A DNA stretch of 64,000 nucleotides from Rhodocyclaceae bacterium (GCA_016704145.1 JADJAS010000007.1:434001-498000), one strand, 5' to 3'. Positions 53,110 to 63,052 are shown, counted from the first letter of the stretch. Program-made: numbers and translations. The notes: a model not told the origin generated them from the letters alone.

Positions 53110-54198
53110 TTACGTGTTTTGAATGACGATATTCGGGAATTTCGAGGTCATGTCCTTCGCCTTCTCGGCGATCTTGATCGCCACGCGGCGGGCGATGCCC
53201 TTGTAGATTTCCGCCACGCGGCCATCGGGATCGGCGACCACGGTCGGCTTGCCGCCATCGACCTGCATGCGGATGTTGATGTCGAGCGGCAGGTGGCCGA
53301 GCACTTCGACTTCATAATCCGCGCCCATCTTCTCCGCGCCGCCGGAGCCGAAGATGTGTTCTTCGTTGCCGCACTTCGAGCAGATATGGATGCTCATGTT
53401 CTCGACAATGCCGAGGATCGGGATGCCGACCTTCTCGAACATCTTGAGGCCCTTGCGAGCATCGAGCAGGGCGATGTCCTGCGGCGTGGTGACGATCACC
53501 GCGCCGGTGACCGGCACCTGCTGCGCCAGCGTCAATTGGATGTCGCCGGTGCCGGGTGGCAGGTCGACGACGAGGTAATCGAGGTCTTGCCAATTGGTGT
53601 CGCCAAGCAATTGCGTCAGCGCCTGCGTGACCATCGGGCCACGCCAGACCATCGGCGTTTCCGGGTCGATCAGGAACCCCACCGACATCGCCTGGAGGTC
53701 GTAGGCGGTCATCGGCTCCAGCTTCTTGCCATCCATGGATTCCGGCTGGCCGCTGATGCCGAGCATCTGCGGCTGCGAAGGGCCGTAGATGTCGGCGTCG
53801 AGGATGCCGACGCGCGCACCTTCGGCCGCCAGCGCCAGCGCCAGATTTACGGCCGTCGTGGACTTGCCGACGCCGCCCTTGCCGGAAGCGACGGCGACGA
53901 TGTTCTTGACGCCGTTGACCAGCTTGACACCCTTTTGCACCGTATGCGGCACGATCTTCCAATGGACGTTGGCGCTGATATTGCCGATGCCGGCGATCGT
54001 CTTCAACTGGTCGATCACCAGCTTGCGGATGCCGTCGATCTGGCTCCTGGCCGGATAGCCGAGTTCGACATCCAGGGACACGTCGGCGCCGGATACCTTG
54101 ATGTTCTTCACGCAGCGGCTGGACACGAGATCCTTGCCGGTGTTCGGGTCGACCACTTCCTTGAGGGCGGACTGGACTTGCTGCTCGGAAAGCGACAT
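53110..54198 (-). CDS. apbC: Mrp/ApbC iron-sulfur cluster carrier ATPase
   Basis: The 362-residue protein has an N-terminal MIP18/DUF59 domain (residues 1-90) and a P-loop ATPase of the ParA/MinD type (VASGKGGVGKSTTAVNLALAL, ILDADIYGPSQPQMLG, VVDLPPGTGDIQL). The CxxC pair that holds a bridging Fe-S cluster is in HICSKCGNEEHIFG. It loads or moves Fe-S clusters, which this cluster-rich gene set needs, although the position next to metG is common in proteobacteria. It is divergent from metG with 109 bases between the starts. Confidence 0.95.
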   Translation of the reverse strand: MSLSEQQVQSALKEVVDPNTGKDLVSSRCVKNIKVSGADVSLDVELGYPARSQIDGIRKLVIDQLKTIAGIGNISANVHWKIVPHTVQKGVKLVNGVKNIVAVASGKGGVGKSTTAVNLALALAAEGARVGILDADIYGPSQPQMLGISGQPESMDGKKLEPMTAYDLQAMSVGFLIDPETPMVWRGPMVTQALTQLLGDTNWQDLDYLVVDLPPGTGDIQLTLAQQVPVTGAVIVTTPQDIALLDARKGLKMFEKVGIPILGIVENMSIHICSKCGNEEHIFGSGGAEKMGADYEVEVLGHLPLDINIRMQVDGGKPTVVADPDGRVAEIYKGIARRVAIKIAEKAKDMTSKFPNIVIQNT

Positions 54199-54307
54199 TT
54201 CGAAGGCTCCGGAATAGTTGATAAGTTTTGTACAGTATAACCCAGGCGGTGCTCAATTGGGGTCATTTGCTAGAATTTCCAGTTCAAACCGCCATTTTCA
54301 CGCCGTC

Positions 54308-56422
54308 ATGACCCCGCGCAAGATTCTCGTCACATCCGCACTGCCGTACGCCAACGGCGCCATTCACCTGGGTCATCTCGTCGAGTATATCCAGACGGAC
54401 ATCTGGGCGCGCTTCCAGAAGATGCGCGGCAATGAGTGCCATTATGTCTGCGCCGACGACACGCACGGCACGCCGATCATGCTGCGCGCCGAGAAGGAAG
54501 GTATCACCCCCGAGGCGCTGATCGCGCGGGTGCACGGCGAGCACACGCGCGACTTCGCCGGCTTCCATGTGCAGTTCGACAACTACTACTCGACGCACTC
54601 CGACGAGACCCGCTTCTATTCCGAGGACATCTACAAGAAGCTGAAGGCCGCCGGCCTGATCGAGGTGCGCTCGATCCAGCAGCACTACGACCCGGTCAAG
54701 CAGATGTTCCTGCCCGATCGCTTCATCAAGGGCGAGTGCCCGAAGTGTGGGGCCAAGGACCAATATGGCGACTCGTGCGAAGCCTGCGGCGCGGCCTACG
54801 CGCCCACCGAGCTGAAGCATCCCTACTCGGCGGTATCCGGCGCGGTGCCGGAACTGCGCGCCTCCGACCATTACTTCTTCAAGCTTTCCGATCCGCGCTG
54901 CCAGGAGTTCCTGCGGCGCTGGACGCAGCACGGCGACCACGTACCGCCCGAAGCCGCCAACAAGCTGCAGGAATGGCTGGGCGCACCGGGCGAGAACAAG
55001 CTCACCGACTGGGACATCTCACGCGACGCGCCCTACTTCGGCTTCGAGATTCCCGATGACAACGGGAATAGCAGTACGGGCAAGTACTTTTACGTCTGGC
55101 TGGACGCGCCGATCGGCTACATGGGTTCGTTCCGCAACCTGTGCGCCCGCAGCGGGCTGAATTTCGATGACTTCTGGGGCAAGGACTCGAAGACCGAGCT
55201 CTATCACTTCGTCGGCAAGGACATCCTCTACTTCCATGCGCTGTTCTGGCCGGCGGAACTGGAGCACGCCGGCTACCGCACGCCGACCAAGGTGCTGCCG
55301 CACGGCTTCCTGACGGTCGACGGCGCCAAGATGTCGAAGAGTCGCGGCACCTTCATCACCGCCGAAAGCTACCTCGCCCAGGGCTTGAACCCGGAGTGGC
55401 TGCGCTACTACTTCGCCGCCAAGCTCAACGGCAGCATGGAGGACATCGATCTCAACCTCGGCGATTTCGTGCAGCGCGTGAACGCCGACCTGGTCGGCAA
55501 ATACATCAACATCGCCAGCCGCGCCGCCGGCTTCATCGCCAGGAAGTTCGATGGCAAGCTGGTTCACGACCACATCACCGAGCGTTTCCGCGCCGAACTC
55601 GAAGGCCTGATGGAGTCCGCCGAGGAAATCGCCGGCCACTACGAGGAACGCGACTACGGGCGAGCCGTGCGCAAGATCATGGCGCTGGCCGACCAGGTGA
55701 ACCAGTACGTCGACCGCCACCAGCCCTGGGTGCTGGCCAAGTCGAGCGAGCACGACGCGCGGTTGCACCACGTCTGCTCGATGCTGATCAACGCCTTCCG
55801 GCTGCTGACGCTTTACTTGCGGCCCATCCTGCCGCGGCTGGCCCGGCGCGCCGAGGAGTTCCTCAACGTCGCGCCGCTCAGATGGAGCGACGCCGGCCAT
55901 CTGTTGCCACCGGCCCACCCGGTCAATGCCTACGAGCACCTGATGACACGCATCGACCCCAAGCAGGTCGACGCGCTGATCGCCGCCAACCGCGAGAGTC
56001 TGGCGCCCGCCCCCGACGCGCGGTCGCCGCAGCGTCACGCCCAGCACCAGCAACAGAGCGAGGATAAAGTGCAGGAAAGCGTACCGCATGTCTCCATCGA
56101 CGACTTCGCCAAGATCGACCTGCGCATCGCGCGCATCGCCAATGCCGAGCATGTCGAGGGCGCGGAAAAGCTGCTCAAGCTCAGCCTCGACCTCGGTGCA
56201 CTGGGCACGCGGCAGGTGTTCGCCGGCATCAAGGCGGCCTACGACCCGGCCACGCTGGTCGGTCGCCTGACCGTGATGGTTGCCAACCTGGCGCCGCGCA
56301 AGATGAAGTTCGGCATGAGTGAAGGCATGGTGCTCGCCGCGTCCGACGACGACGGCCAGGCGCCTGGTCTGTTCCTGCTCTCGCCCGATGCCGGCGCCAC
56401 GCCGGGAATGCGCGTGAAGTGA
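54308..56422 (+). CDS. metG: Methionyl-tRNA synthetase
   Basis: The 704-residue enzyme charges tRNA-Met. HIGH motif HLGHLVEY appears in ALPYANGAIHLGHLVEYIQ; KMSKS is in DGAKMSKSRGTF; a zinc-binding knuckle CPKCGAKDQYGDSCEACG follows. From about residue 600 a Trbp111/EMAP-type tRNA-binding domain (IDDFAKIDLRIARIANAEHVEGAEKLLKL) is fused, as in E. coli. The ATG at 54308 puts the HIGH region where expected; an extension to 54218 is unlikely. Confidence 0.97.
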   Translation: MTPRKILVTSALPYANGAIHLGHLVEYIQTDIWARFQKMRGNECHYVCADDTHGTPIMLRAEKEGITPEALIARVHGEHTRDFAGFHVQFDNYYSTHSDETRFYSEDIYKKLKAAGLIEVRSIQQHYDPVKQMFLPDRFIKGECPKCGAKDQYGDSCEACGAAYAPTELKHPYSAVSGAVPELRASDHYFFKLSDPRCQEFLRRWTQHGDHVPPEAANKLQEWLGAPGENKLTDWDISRDAPYFGFEIPDDNGNSSTGKYFYVWLDAPIGYMGSFRNLCARSGLNFDDFWGKDSKTELYHFVGKDILYFHALFWPAELEHAGYRTPTKVLPHGFLTVDGAKMSKSRGTFITAESYLAQGLNPEWLRYYFAAKLNGSMEDIDLNLGDFVQRVNADLVGKYINIASRAAGFIARKFDGKLVHDHITERFRAELEGLMESAEEIAGHYEERDYGRAVRKIMALADQVNQYVDRHQPWVLAKSSEHDARLHHVCSMLINAFRLLTLYLRPILPRLARRAEEFLNVAPLRWSDAGHLLPPAHPVNAYEHLMTRIDPKQVDALIAANRESLAPAPDARSPQRHAQHQQQSEDKVQESVPHVSIDDFAKIDLRIARIANAEHVEGAEKLLKLSLDLGALGTRQVFAGIKAAYDPATLVGRLTVMVANLAPRKMKFGMSEGMVLAASDDDGQAPGLFLLSPDAGATPGMRVK

Positions 56423-56694
56423 CGGAGAAGCGCCGACTGCTGATTACTGGCCTCGTCCAGGGCGTCGGCTACCGGCAGGCCATGGTCGGCGTGGCGCGGC
56501 GGCTGACTCTGACCGGCTGGGTGCGCAATCGGCGCGACGGCAGCGTCGAGGCGGAAATCGCCGGCGGTGCCGAGTCGGTGGCCGCGATGATCGACTGGGC
56601 GCGGCACGGTCCTGCCCGCGCCGAGGTCGCGCACGTCGCGGTCGAGCTCGGCACCGACGACCACGAAGGCTTCGAGCAGCTGCCGACAACCTGA
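56419..56694 (+). CDS. acyP: Acylphosphatase
   Basis: The 91-residue protein has the family signature LLITGLVQGVGYRQAM with the catalytic Arg, and TGWVRNRRDGSVEAEIAG with the Asn. It hydrolyses acyl phosphates. The start is GTG, overlapping the metG stop by four bases (GTGA). Six bases separate it from the photolyase gene. Confidence 0.92.
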   Translation: MTEKRRLLITGLVQGVGYRQAMVGVARRLTLTGWVRNRRDGSVEAEIAGGAESVAAMIDWARHGPARAEVAHVAVELGTDDHEGFEQLPTT

Positions 56695-56700
56695 TTTTCC

Positions 56701-58146
56701 ATGAGCACCGCGCTGGTCTGGTTTCGCCGCGACTTGCGCAGCTTCGATCACTCGGCGCTTTATCAGGCGCTGCGCACCGCCGGGCGCGTGCATTGCGCTT
56801 TCGTCTTCGACACCGACATCCTCGACGCGCTGCCGACGCGGCGCGACCGGCGCGTCGAGTTCATCCATGCCAGCCTGATCGAACTGGACGCCGAACTGGC
56901 CGCGTTGTCGGCGAGCGCCGGTAACACAAAGTCAGGCGTGGTGGTACGCCACGGCTCGCCGCCAGAATGCATCCCGCGCCTCGCTCGGGAGCTTGGCGTT
57001 GACACGGTATTCGCCAACCGGGATTACGAGCCGGCAGCGATCGCCCGCGACCGCGAGGTGGCGCGACGGCTGAAGGAAATCGGCGTCGGCTTCGAGGATT
57101 TCAAGGACCAGGTCATCTTCGATCGCGATGAGGTGCTGAACCAAGCCGGCAGGCCCTTCAGCGTCTTCACGCCCTACCGCAACGTCTGGCTCAAGCAGCT
57201 CGACGACTTCCAGCTCACGTCCTATCCGATCGAGAAACATGCCGCCCGGCTGGCACCCAAGCCGGCGGGCGAGAGGATGCCAACCCTGGCCGATATCGGC
57301 TTCGAGCCGACCAACCTGCCCGAACTCAAGCTGCCGACCGGCATGAGTGGCGGACAACGCCTGTTCGAAGATTTCCAGGCGCGCATCGACGATTACCGGC
57401 GCGCGCGCGACTTCCCCGCTGCCAAGGGCGTGTCGTACTTGTCCGCGCACCTGCGCTTCGGCACGGTGTCGATCCGCCGGCTCGCGGCCTTCGCGGCGCG
57501 CCATGGCGGGGAAGGCGCCAATACCTGGCTGTCGGAACTGGCCTGGCGCGACTTCTACCAGATGATCCTCTGGCATCGACCCGACGTGATCGATCACACC
57601 TTCCGGCCGGAATGCGACGGCATCGCCTGGGACGACACGCCCGATCTCTTCGACGCCTGGCGCGAGGCGCGCACCGGCTATCCGCTCATCGACGCGGCGA
57701 TGCGCCAGCTGCACCAGACCGGCTACATGCACAACCGACTGCGCATGGTGGCCGCCTCCTTCCTGACCAAGGACCTCGGCATCGACTGGCGGCGCGGCGA
57801 ACGACATTTCGCCGAGCATCTCAATGACTACGACCTCGCCGCCAACAACGGCGGCTGGCAGTGGGCCGCGTCGACCGGCTGCGACGCCCAGCCCTGGTTC
57901 CGCATCTTCAATCCCGTCATGCAATCGGAGAAGTTCGATCCCGACGGCCGCTTCATCCGCCGCTACCTGCCGGAACTGGCGCGCGTGCCCGACAAGTTCG
58001 TCCACGCGCCGTGGATCATGAACAGCAGTCAGCAAGCCGACGTCGGCATCCGCATCGGCAGCGACTATCCCGCACCGGTGGTCGATCACGCCGCGGCGCG
58101 GCAACGCACGCTGAACCGCTTCAGTGCACTCGGCAAGGACCGATAG
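56701..58146 (+). CDS. phrB: Deoxyribodipyrimidine photolyase
   Basis: The 481-residue flavoprotein repairs pyrimidine dimers with light. The N-terminal antenna domain begins LVWFRRDLRSFDHSAL, and the C-terminal FAD domain shows LSELAWRDFYQMILWHRP, MRQLHQTGYMHNRLRMVAASF and GGWQWAASTGCDAQPWFRIFNP with the FAD- and dimer-binding residues. Residues SAGNTKSGVVV near 80 include a stretch encoded opposite motif copy J; related photolyases seem shorter here, so a small insertion is possible. Confidence 0.95.
   Translation: MSTALVWFRRDLRSFDHSALYQALRTAGRVHCAFVFDTDILDALPTRRDRRVEFIHASLIELDAELAALSASAGNTKSGVVVRHGSPPECIPRLARELGVDTVFANRDYEPAAIARDREVARRLKEIGVGFEDFKDQVIFDRDEVLNQAGRPFSVFTPYRNVWLKQLDDFQLTSYPIEKHAARLAPKPAGERMPTLADIGFEPTNLPELKLPTGMSGGQRLFEDFQARIDDYRRARDFPAAKGVSYLSAHLRFGTVSIRRLAAFAARHGGEGANTWLSELAWRDFYQMILWHRPDVIDHTFRPECDGIAWDDTPDLFDAWREARTGYPLIDAAMRQLHQTGYMHNRLRMVAASFLTKDLGIDWRRGERHFAEHLNDYDLAANNGGWQWAASTGCDAQPWFRIFNPVMQSEKFDPDGRFIRRYLPELARVPDKFVHAPWIMNSSQQADVGIRIGSDYPAPVVDHAAARQRTLNRFSALGKDR
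56928..56943 (-). repeat. Dispersed motif copy J, inside phrB
   Basis: On the minus strand CACCACGCCTGACTTT, with three changes from the core, preceded by GGCGTAC like other copies. It is weaker evidence than the intergenic copies. Confidence 0.4.
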
Positions 58147-58212
58147 CTTCCGGCAATCGGCCTCATTGAAAAATGCAATTGCCGCGGCGCAATAAATAGC
58201 CCCGCGCTCAAG

Positions 58213-58218
58213 TAGAAT
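58213..58218 (+). promoter_or_regulatory. Possible -10 element of the peroxiredoxin gene
   Basis: TAGAAT in the 137-base gap before the peroxiredoxin gene, 65 bases upstream of its start. No good -35 box is spaced correctly, so this is weak. The gene has AAGGAG before its ATG. Confidence 0.3.
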
Positions 58219-58283
58219 TTTTCCATGTCGCCGTCACTGTTTTTCGGCGCGCACCATCCCAACCCGTTCAACAAGGAGTCACC

Positions 58284-58883
58284 ATGGCCGTTCTCGTCGG
58301 CAAGCAGGCCCCCGATTTCACCGCCACTGCCGTCTTCGGCAACAATGAGATCAAGGATCTCAAGATGTCGGACCACAAGGGCAAGTACGTCGTGCTGTTC
58401 TTCTATCCGCTCGACTTCACCTTCGTCTGCCCGTCGGAACTGATCGCCTTCGATCATCGCCTGGACGAGTTCAAGAAGCGCAACGTCGAAGTCATCGGCT
58501 GCTCGATCGACTCGCAATTCACGCACCTGGCCTGGAAGAATACGCCGGTCAATAAGGGCGGCATCGGCCAGGTCCAGTATCCGCTGGTCGCTGATGTGAA
58601 GCACACCATCTGCCAGGCCTACGACGTGGAGTTTCCGGCGGCCGGCGTCGCCTTCCGCGGCTCCTTCCTGATCGACAAGACCGGTGTCGTCCGCCACCAG
58701 GTCGTCAACGACCTGCCGCTCGGCCGCAACATCGACGAAATGCTGCGCATGATCGACGCGCTGCAATTCACCGAAGAGCATGGTGAAGTCTGCCCGGCCG
58801 GCTGGCAAAAAGGCAAAGCCGGTATGGGCGCCTCCCCGGAAGGCGTTGCCAAGTATCTGGCCGAGCACGCCAAGGAACTCTAA
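58284..58883 (+). CDS. ahpC: 2-Cys peroxiredoxin (AhpC/Prx1 type)
   Basis: The 199-residue protein reduces peroxides. The peroxidatic Cys is in DFTFVCPSELIAF and the resolving Cys is in GEVCPAGWQKGKAGM. It is of the typical 2-Cys class. An AAGGAG ribosome site lies before the ATG. A pair of hairpins follows the stop. Confidence 0.93.
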   Translation: MAVLVGKQAPDFTATAVFGNNEIKDLKMSDHKGKYVVLFFYPLDFTFVCPSELIAFDHRLDEFKKRNVEVIGCSIDSQFTHLAWKNTPVNKGGIGQVQYPLVADVKHTICQAYDVEFPAAGVAFRGSFLIDKTGVVRHQVVNDLPLGRNIDEMLRMIDALQFTEEHGEVCPAGWQKGKAGMGASPEGVAKYLAEHAKEL

Positions 58884-58916
58884 GAAAAAAAGGGGGTACC
58901 CCCAATCCCAACCGGC

Positions 58917-58967
58917 GAGCCGCCCTTCGGGGCGGTTCGTCGTTCACGGCCGCCCCGCGAGGGCGGC
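58917..58967 (+). terminator. Tandem hairpins after the peroxiredoxin gene
   Basis: GAGCCGCCC-TTCG-GGGCGGTTC (58917-58938) and GCCGCCC-CGCGA-GGGCGGC (58949-58967) form two GC-rich stems; the second is followed by TTGTTCC. They are probably terminators or mRNA-stabilising hairpins. Just before them, GGGGGTACCCCC is a palindrome after the stop. Confidence 0.55.
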
Positions 58968-59086
58968 TTGTTCCTGGCCCCAGGCGGTAACAAAGGGAAA
59001 CACTTCCGTTCGCGCCGCGCGTCGGCAAGCGGGCGATCCGCGGCGTTATTCGCGCTGGAACATGTGTTCCCGATCAGGAGCCGACA

Positions 59087-59488
59087 ATGACAGGCAAACT
59101 CTGGATTCCCGCGCTGCTGGCGGCCGCTTTCACCACTCACGCATCCGCCCACGGCGGCGACCATTTCGACCGCCACGATCGATGGGACGGCCATCATCAC
59201 CATCGTCATTGGTCGGGATACATGGCGCCGCCACCCCCGCCCGTATATGCGCCCCCGCGCCATGTGTACCCGGCGCCAGTAGCCTACTACCCGCCGGCGC
59301 CCGCCTACTACGGGCCTCCGCCCAGGCACGGGCATCATCGCCATCGTGGTGAGCGCGACGTCGGCCGCGCGGTCGGCGCGATAGCCGGCGGCGCGATTGG
59401 CAACCAGATCGGCCAAGGTCGCCTCGGCCCGACCGTGCTGGGTGCCGTCATCGGCGGCATCGTCGGCGGCGAAATCGCGGGAGATTAG
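59087..59488 (+). CDS. Secreted glycine-zipper protein, His/Pro/Tyr-rich
   Basis: The 133-residue protein has a signal peptide (LWIPALLAAAFTTHASA), a His-rich stretch (DGHHHHRHWSG), a Pro/Tyr-rich middle (PPPPPVYAPPRHVYPAPVAYYP) and a C-terminal glycine zipper (GRAVGAIAGGAIGNQIG, VLGAVIGGIVGGEIAG) of the 17-kDa surface-antigen type. It probably sits in the periplasm or outer membrane; function unknown. His-rich stretches may bind metal. It lies 203 bases after the peroxiredoxin gene. Confidence 0.75.
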   Translation: MTGKLWIPALLAAAFTTHASAHGGDHFDRHDRWDGHHHHRHWSGYMAPPPPPVYAPPRHVYPAPVAYYPPAPAYYGPPPRHGHHRHRGERDVGRAVGAIAGGAIGNQIGQGRLGPTVLGAVIGGIVGGEIAGD

Positions 59489-59542
59489 GATTCAGCGGTC
59501 GAGCCGGGACTTTCGATCCGCGCGGCCCGCCACCGCGGCGGT

Positions 59543-62500
59543 TCAGGAATAGCTGACCTGCACGTTCTCCGGCTCGAGCCAGTCGCGCAACGAGATCAGC
59601 AGCGCCTCGTCGAGCCTGACACGCCAGTTCTCCGGCAGCGGAATCTCGGCCTCGGCCTCACTGTTCCGGTAGCTTAGCCGCACCAGGCAACCGCCACCGG
59701 CCATGCCGCGATGCGGCGCCAGCAGCCGTTGCAGCCGCTGCGCGTCGCCATCGCGGGAACCGCCGTTCATAGCCAACCGCAGCATCTTGGCATAACGGCC
59801 GCGCGCCTCGCCCAGGGTCAGCAACCGGTCGGCGGTGACACGCAGGCCGCCGGTGTAGTCATCGTTCTGCACCTTACCCTCGACCAGCAGCAGTTCGTCC
59901 TCCCTGATCTTGGCCCGCTCGGCTTCCCATAATTCATTGAACACCGAGACCTCGACCTGCTTGGTGGCGTCGTCGAGCAGGACGATGGCCATCTTGCCGC
60001 GCCGGGTCATCTGCGTGCGCGTGCTGATGACGATGCCGGCCATCAGCACCGGATCGCGCTGCGCTGCCAGCTTGTCGAGGCGACGCTTGACGAAGGCGGC
60101 AAGCTCGCCGGCGTACTCATTGAACGGATGGCCGGAGAGGAAGAAGCCCAGCGCCTGCTTTTCGTTGAGCAGGCGTTCGCGTTCGCCCCAGCGCGGCACG
60201 TCGGCATAGTGGGTCGGCGGCGCGACGCCGCCATCACCCTCGCCCGCCATGTCGAACAGGCCTCCTTGCAGGGCATTGCGCTCGGTCTGCTCAGCAGCTT
60301 CCAGCGCGATGCCGACCGAGGCGAGCAGCTTGTGCCGGTGGTCGTCGAGGCTGTCGAAGGCGCCGGCGCGGATCAGCGCCTCGATGACGCGGCGGTTCAC
60401 CACGCGCTTGTCGACACGGCGACAGAAATCGAACAGGTCGGTGAAGGGGCCGCCATCATTTTCGTCGCCGTGGCGTGCTTTGAGGATCACCGACAGCGCC
60501 GACTCGCCGGTGCCCTTGATCGCGCCGAGGCCGTAGCGGATGGTGCTAGCGTCAGTCGGCTGAAAACGCACGCCGCCGAGGTTGATATCGGGCGGCAGGA
60601 AGACGATGCCGTTCTCCCTGGCATCGTTGTAGAAGAACTGCACCTTGTCGGTGTTGGCCATTTCCGACGACAGCGTCGCCGCGACGAAGGCCGATGGATG
60701 GTGGTGCTTGAGCCAAGCGGTCTGGAAGGCGACAACGGAATAGGCGGCGGCGTGCGACTTGTTGAAGCCGTAGCCGGCGAACTTCTCCATGGTGTCGAAG
60801 ATTTCGTTGGCCAGGCGCTCGGCGATGCCGTTGTTCCCGGCGCCCTCGACGAACTTGGTGCGCTCCTTGGCCATCTCCTCGACCATCTTCTTGCCCATGG
60901 CGCGGCGCAGGAGATCGGCGCCGCCGAGCGAGTAGCCGGCGATCACCTGCGCCGCCTGCATGACCTGTTCCTGGTAGATCATGATGCCGTAGGTGTTCGA
61001 CAGCACCTTCTCCAGGTTCGGGTGCGGGTAGAGCACGCGTTCGCGCTTGTGCTTGCGGGCGATGAAGCTGGGGATGTTCTCCATCGGGCCGGGACGGTAG
61101 AGCGCGTTGAGGGCGATCAGGTCTTCGATGCAGTCGGGCTTGGCCTGCACCAGCGTGTCCTTCATGCCGCCGGATTCGAACTGGAACACCGCCGTGGTGT
61201 TGGCGTTCTTGAAGACACTGTCATAAGTCGGCTTGTCGTCGAGCGGCAGCGTATCGAGATCGACTTCGGCGCCATCCACCGTGCGCGCGAAATGCACGGC
61301 CTCGGCGAGGATGGTCAGCGTGCGCAGGCCAAGGAAGTCGAACTTCACGAGCCCCGCCTTTTCCACGTCGTCCTTGTCGAACTGGCTGACGGTGGTGACG
61401 CCACCGTCGGCCGAATAGAGCGGGCAGAAGTCGGTCAGCTTGCCGGGCGCGATCAGCACGCCGCCGGCGTGCATGCCGACGTTGCGGGTCAGGCCTTCGA
61501 GCTTGCGCGCCAGTTCCCAAAGCGTCTTCAGCCCTTCCTCTTCGTCGAGGCGCTGACTGATCGCCGGCTCGACTTCCATCGCCTTTTCCAGCGTGATGCC
61601 GAGTTCGTTCGGGATCAGCTTGGCGAACTGGTCGACGAAATTGAAGCCGAGATCGAGCACGCGCCCGACGTCGCGGATGACCGCCTTGGCCGCCATGGTG
61701 CCGAAGGTGGCGATCTGCGACACCGCGTGGCCGCCGTATTTTTCCTTGACGTACTGGATGACCCGGTCACGCCCTTCCTGGCAGAAGTCGATGTCGAAGT
61801 CGGGCATCGACACGCGCTCGGGGTTGAGAAAGCGCTCGAACAGCAGTTCGTAGTGGATCGGGTCGAGGTCGGTGATCAGCAGCGAATAGGCGACCAGCGA
61901 GCCGGCGCCGGAACCGCGCCCGGGACCGACCGGCACGCCGTTCTTCTTCGCCCACTGGATGAAATCGGCGACGATCAGGAAGTAGCCGGGGAAGCCCATC
62001 TGCTGGATGGTCTTGATCTCGAACGCCAGCCGCTCGGCGTAGCGCGGCGTCTGACTTTCCCGCTCGGCCTCGTCCGGAAAAAGCTGCTGCAGGCGCTGCT
62101 CCAGGCCGAGTCGCGACTGCTGCGCCAGGTAGTCGTCGAGCGAGACGCCGTCGGGCGTCGGAAAGATCGGCAGCTTGCTCTTGCCCAGCTCGATGGAGAC
62201 ATTGCACCGTTTGGCGATCTCGACCGAATTCTCCAGCGCCTCGGGCAGGTCGGCGAACAGCGCCGCCATCTCGGCCTGCGACTTGAAGTATTGCTCCTCG
62301 GTGAAGCTGCGCGGCCGGCGCTGATCGGCCAGCACGTAGCCCTCCGCAATGCAGACGCGCGCCTCGTGCGCTTCGAAATCTTCCCGCTCGACGAACTGCA
62401 CCGGATGCGTGGCCACCACGGGCAGATCGAGCTCGCTGGCCAGCGCCACGGTCTGCGCGACCTGCGCTTCCTGATGCGGCTGGCGAAGTTGGCCAAATGG

Positions 62501-63052
62501 GCGCTGCACTTCGAGGTAATACCCGTCGGGGAACAGGCGCGCCCATTGGCGCGCGCATTCGGCGGCCTTCTCGGGCTTGCCGGCGGCCAGCCACTGGCCG
62601 ACGTCACCCGACGCCGCGCCGGAAAGCGCGATCAGGCCCGCATTGTCGCCTTGGGAAAAGTCAGCCATGGCGGCACGCCGGATCTCGGCGCGGCCATGCC
62701 GGCGCGGCAGCAGGTAGGCCGAAGTGAGCAGTTCGCACAGGCGCAGATAACCATCGCGGTTCTTCGCCAGCAGCAGCAGGCGCGAAGCGCCGTCGCGGCC
62801 GGCCTCGTCGTCGGCGATCCAGACGTCGGCGCCGACGATCGGCTTGACGCCGGCGCCGCGTGCGGCGGTGTAGAACTTGACCATGCCGAACAGGTTGGCC
62901 AAGTCGGTCAGCGCCAAGGCCGGCATGCCGTCCGCCCGCGCCCGGGCGATGACGTCGTCGAGCCGGGCAATGCCGTCGGTGATCGAATACTCGCTGTGCA
63001 GCCGCAGATGGACGAAACACGGCGAGGTCGGCGATGCGGCGGCGGTGAGCAT
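59543..63052 (-). CDS. dnaE: DNA polymerase III alpha subunit
   Basis: The 1169-residue replicative polymerase has the PHP domain (FVHLRLHSEYSITDGIARL) first, then the polymerase core with catalytic Asp in MPDFDIDFCQEGRDRVIQYVKEKYG, helix-hairpin-helix and OB-fold regions near the C-terminus. Length fits the E. coli protein (1160). The ATG at 63052 was preferred to a TTG at 63058. In the PHP region the segment AAMADFSQGDNAGLIALSG contains motif copy K. Confidence 0.97.
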   Translation of the reverse strand: MLTAAASPTSPCFVHLRLHSEYSITDGIARLDDVIARARADGMPALALTDLANLFGMVKFYTAARGAGVKPIVGADVWIADDEAGRDGASRLLLLAKNRDGYLRLCELLTSAYLLPRRHGRAEIRRAAMADFSQGDNAGLIALSGAASGDVGQWLAAGKPEKAAECARQWARLFPDGYYLEVQRPFGQLRQPHQEAQVAQTVALASELDLPVVATHPVQFVEREDFEAHEARVCIAEGYVLADQRRPRSFTEEQYFKSQAEMAALFADLPEALENSVEIAKRCNVSIELGKSKLPIFPTPDGVSLDDYLAQQSRLGLEQRLQQLFPDEAERESQTPRYAERLAFEIKTIQQMGFPGYFLIVADFIQWAKKNGVPVGPGRGSGAGSLVAYSLLITDLDPIHYELLFERFLNPERVSMPDFDIDFCQEGRDRVIQYVKEKYGGHAVSQIATFGTMAAKAVIRDVGRVLDLGFNFVDQFAKLIPNELGITLEKAMEVEPAISQRLDEEEGLKTLWELARKLEGLTRNVGMHAGGVLIAPGKLTDFCPLYSADGGVTTVSQFDKDDVEKAGLVKFDFLGLRTLTILAEAVHFARTVDGAEVDLDTLPLDDKPTYDSVFKNANTTAVFQFESGGMKDTLVQAKPDCIEDLIALNALYRPGPMENIPSFIARKHKRERVLYPHPNLEKVLSNTYGIMIYQEQVMQAAQVIAGYSLGGADLLRRAMGKKMVEEMAKERTKFVEGAGNNGIAERLANEIFDTMEKFAGYGFNKSHAAAYSVVAFQTAWLKHHHPSAFVAATLSSEMANTDKVQFFYNDARENGIVFLPPDINLGGVRFQPTDASTIRYGLGAIKGTGESALSVILKARHGDENDGGPFTDLFDFCRRVDKRVVNRRVIEALIRAGAFDSLDDHRHKLLASVGIALEAAEQTERNALQGGLFDMAGEGDGGVAPPTHYADVPRWGERERLLNEKQALGFFLSGHPFNEYAGELAAFVKRRLDKLAAQRDPVLMAGIVISTRTQMTRRGKMAIVLLDDATKQVEVSVFNELWEAERAKIREDELLLVEGKVQNDDYTGGLRVTADRLLTLGEARGRYAKMLRLAMNGGSRDGDAQRLQRLLAPHRGMAGGGCLVRLSYRNSEAEAEIPLPENWRVRLDEALLISLRDWLEPENVQVSYS
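62657..62672 (-). repeat. Dispersed motif copy K, inside dnaE
   Basis: On the minus strand CGCCATGGCTGACTTT, one change from the core, preceded by GGCGTGC. It is read in dnaE as AAMADFSQ, so the copy would lie in the coding direction of dnaE. Confidence 0.5.
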
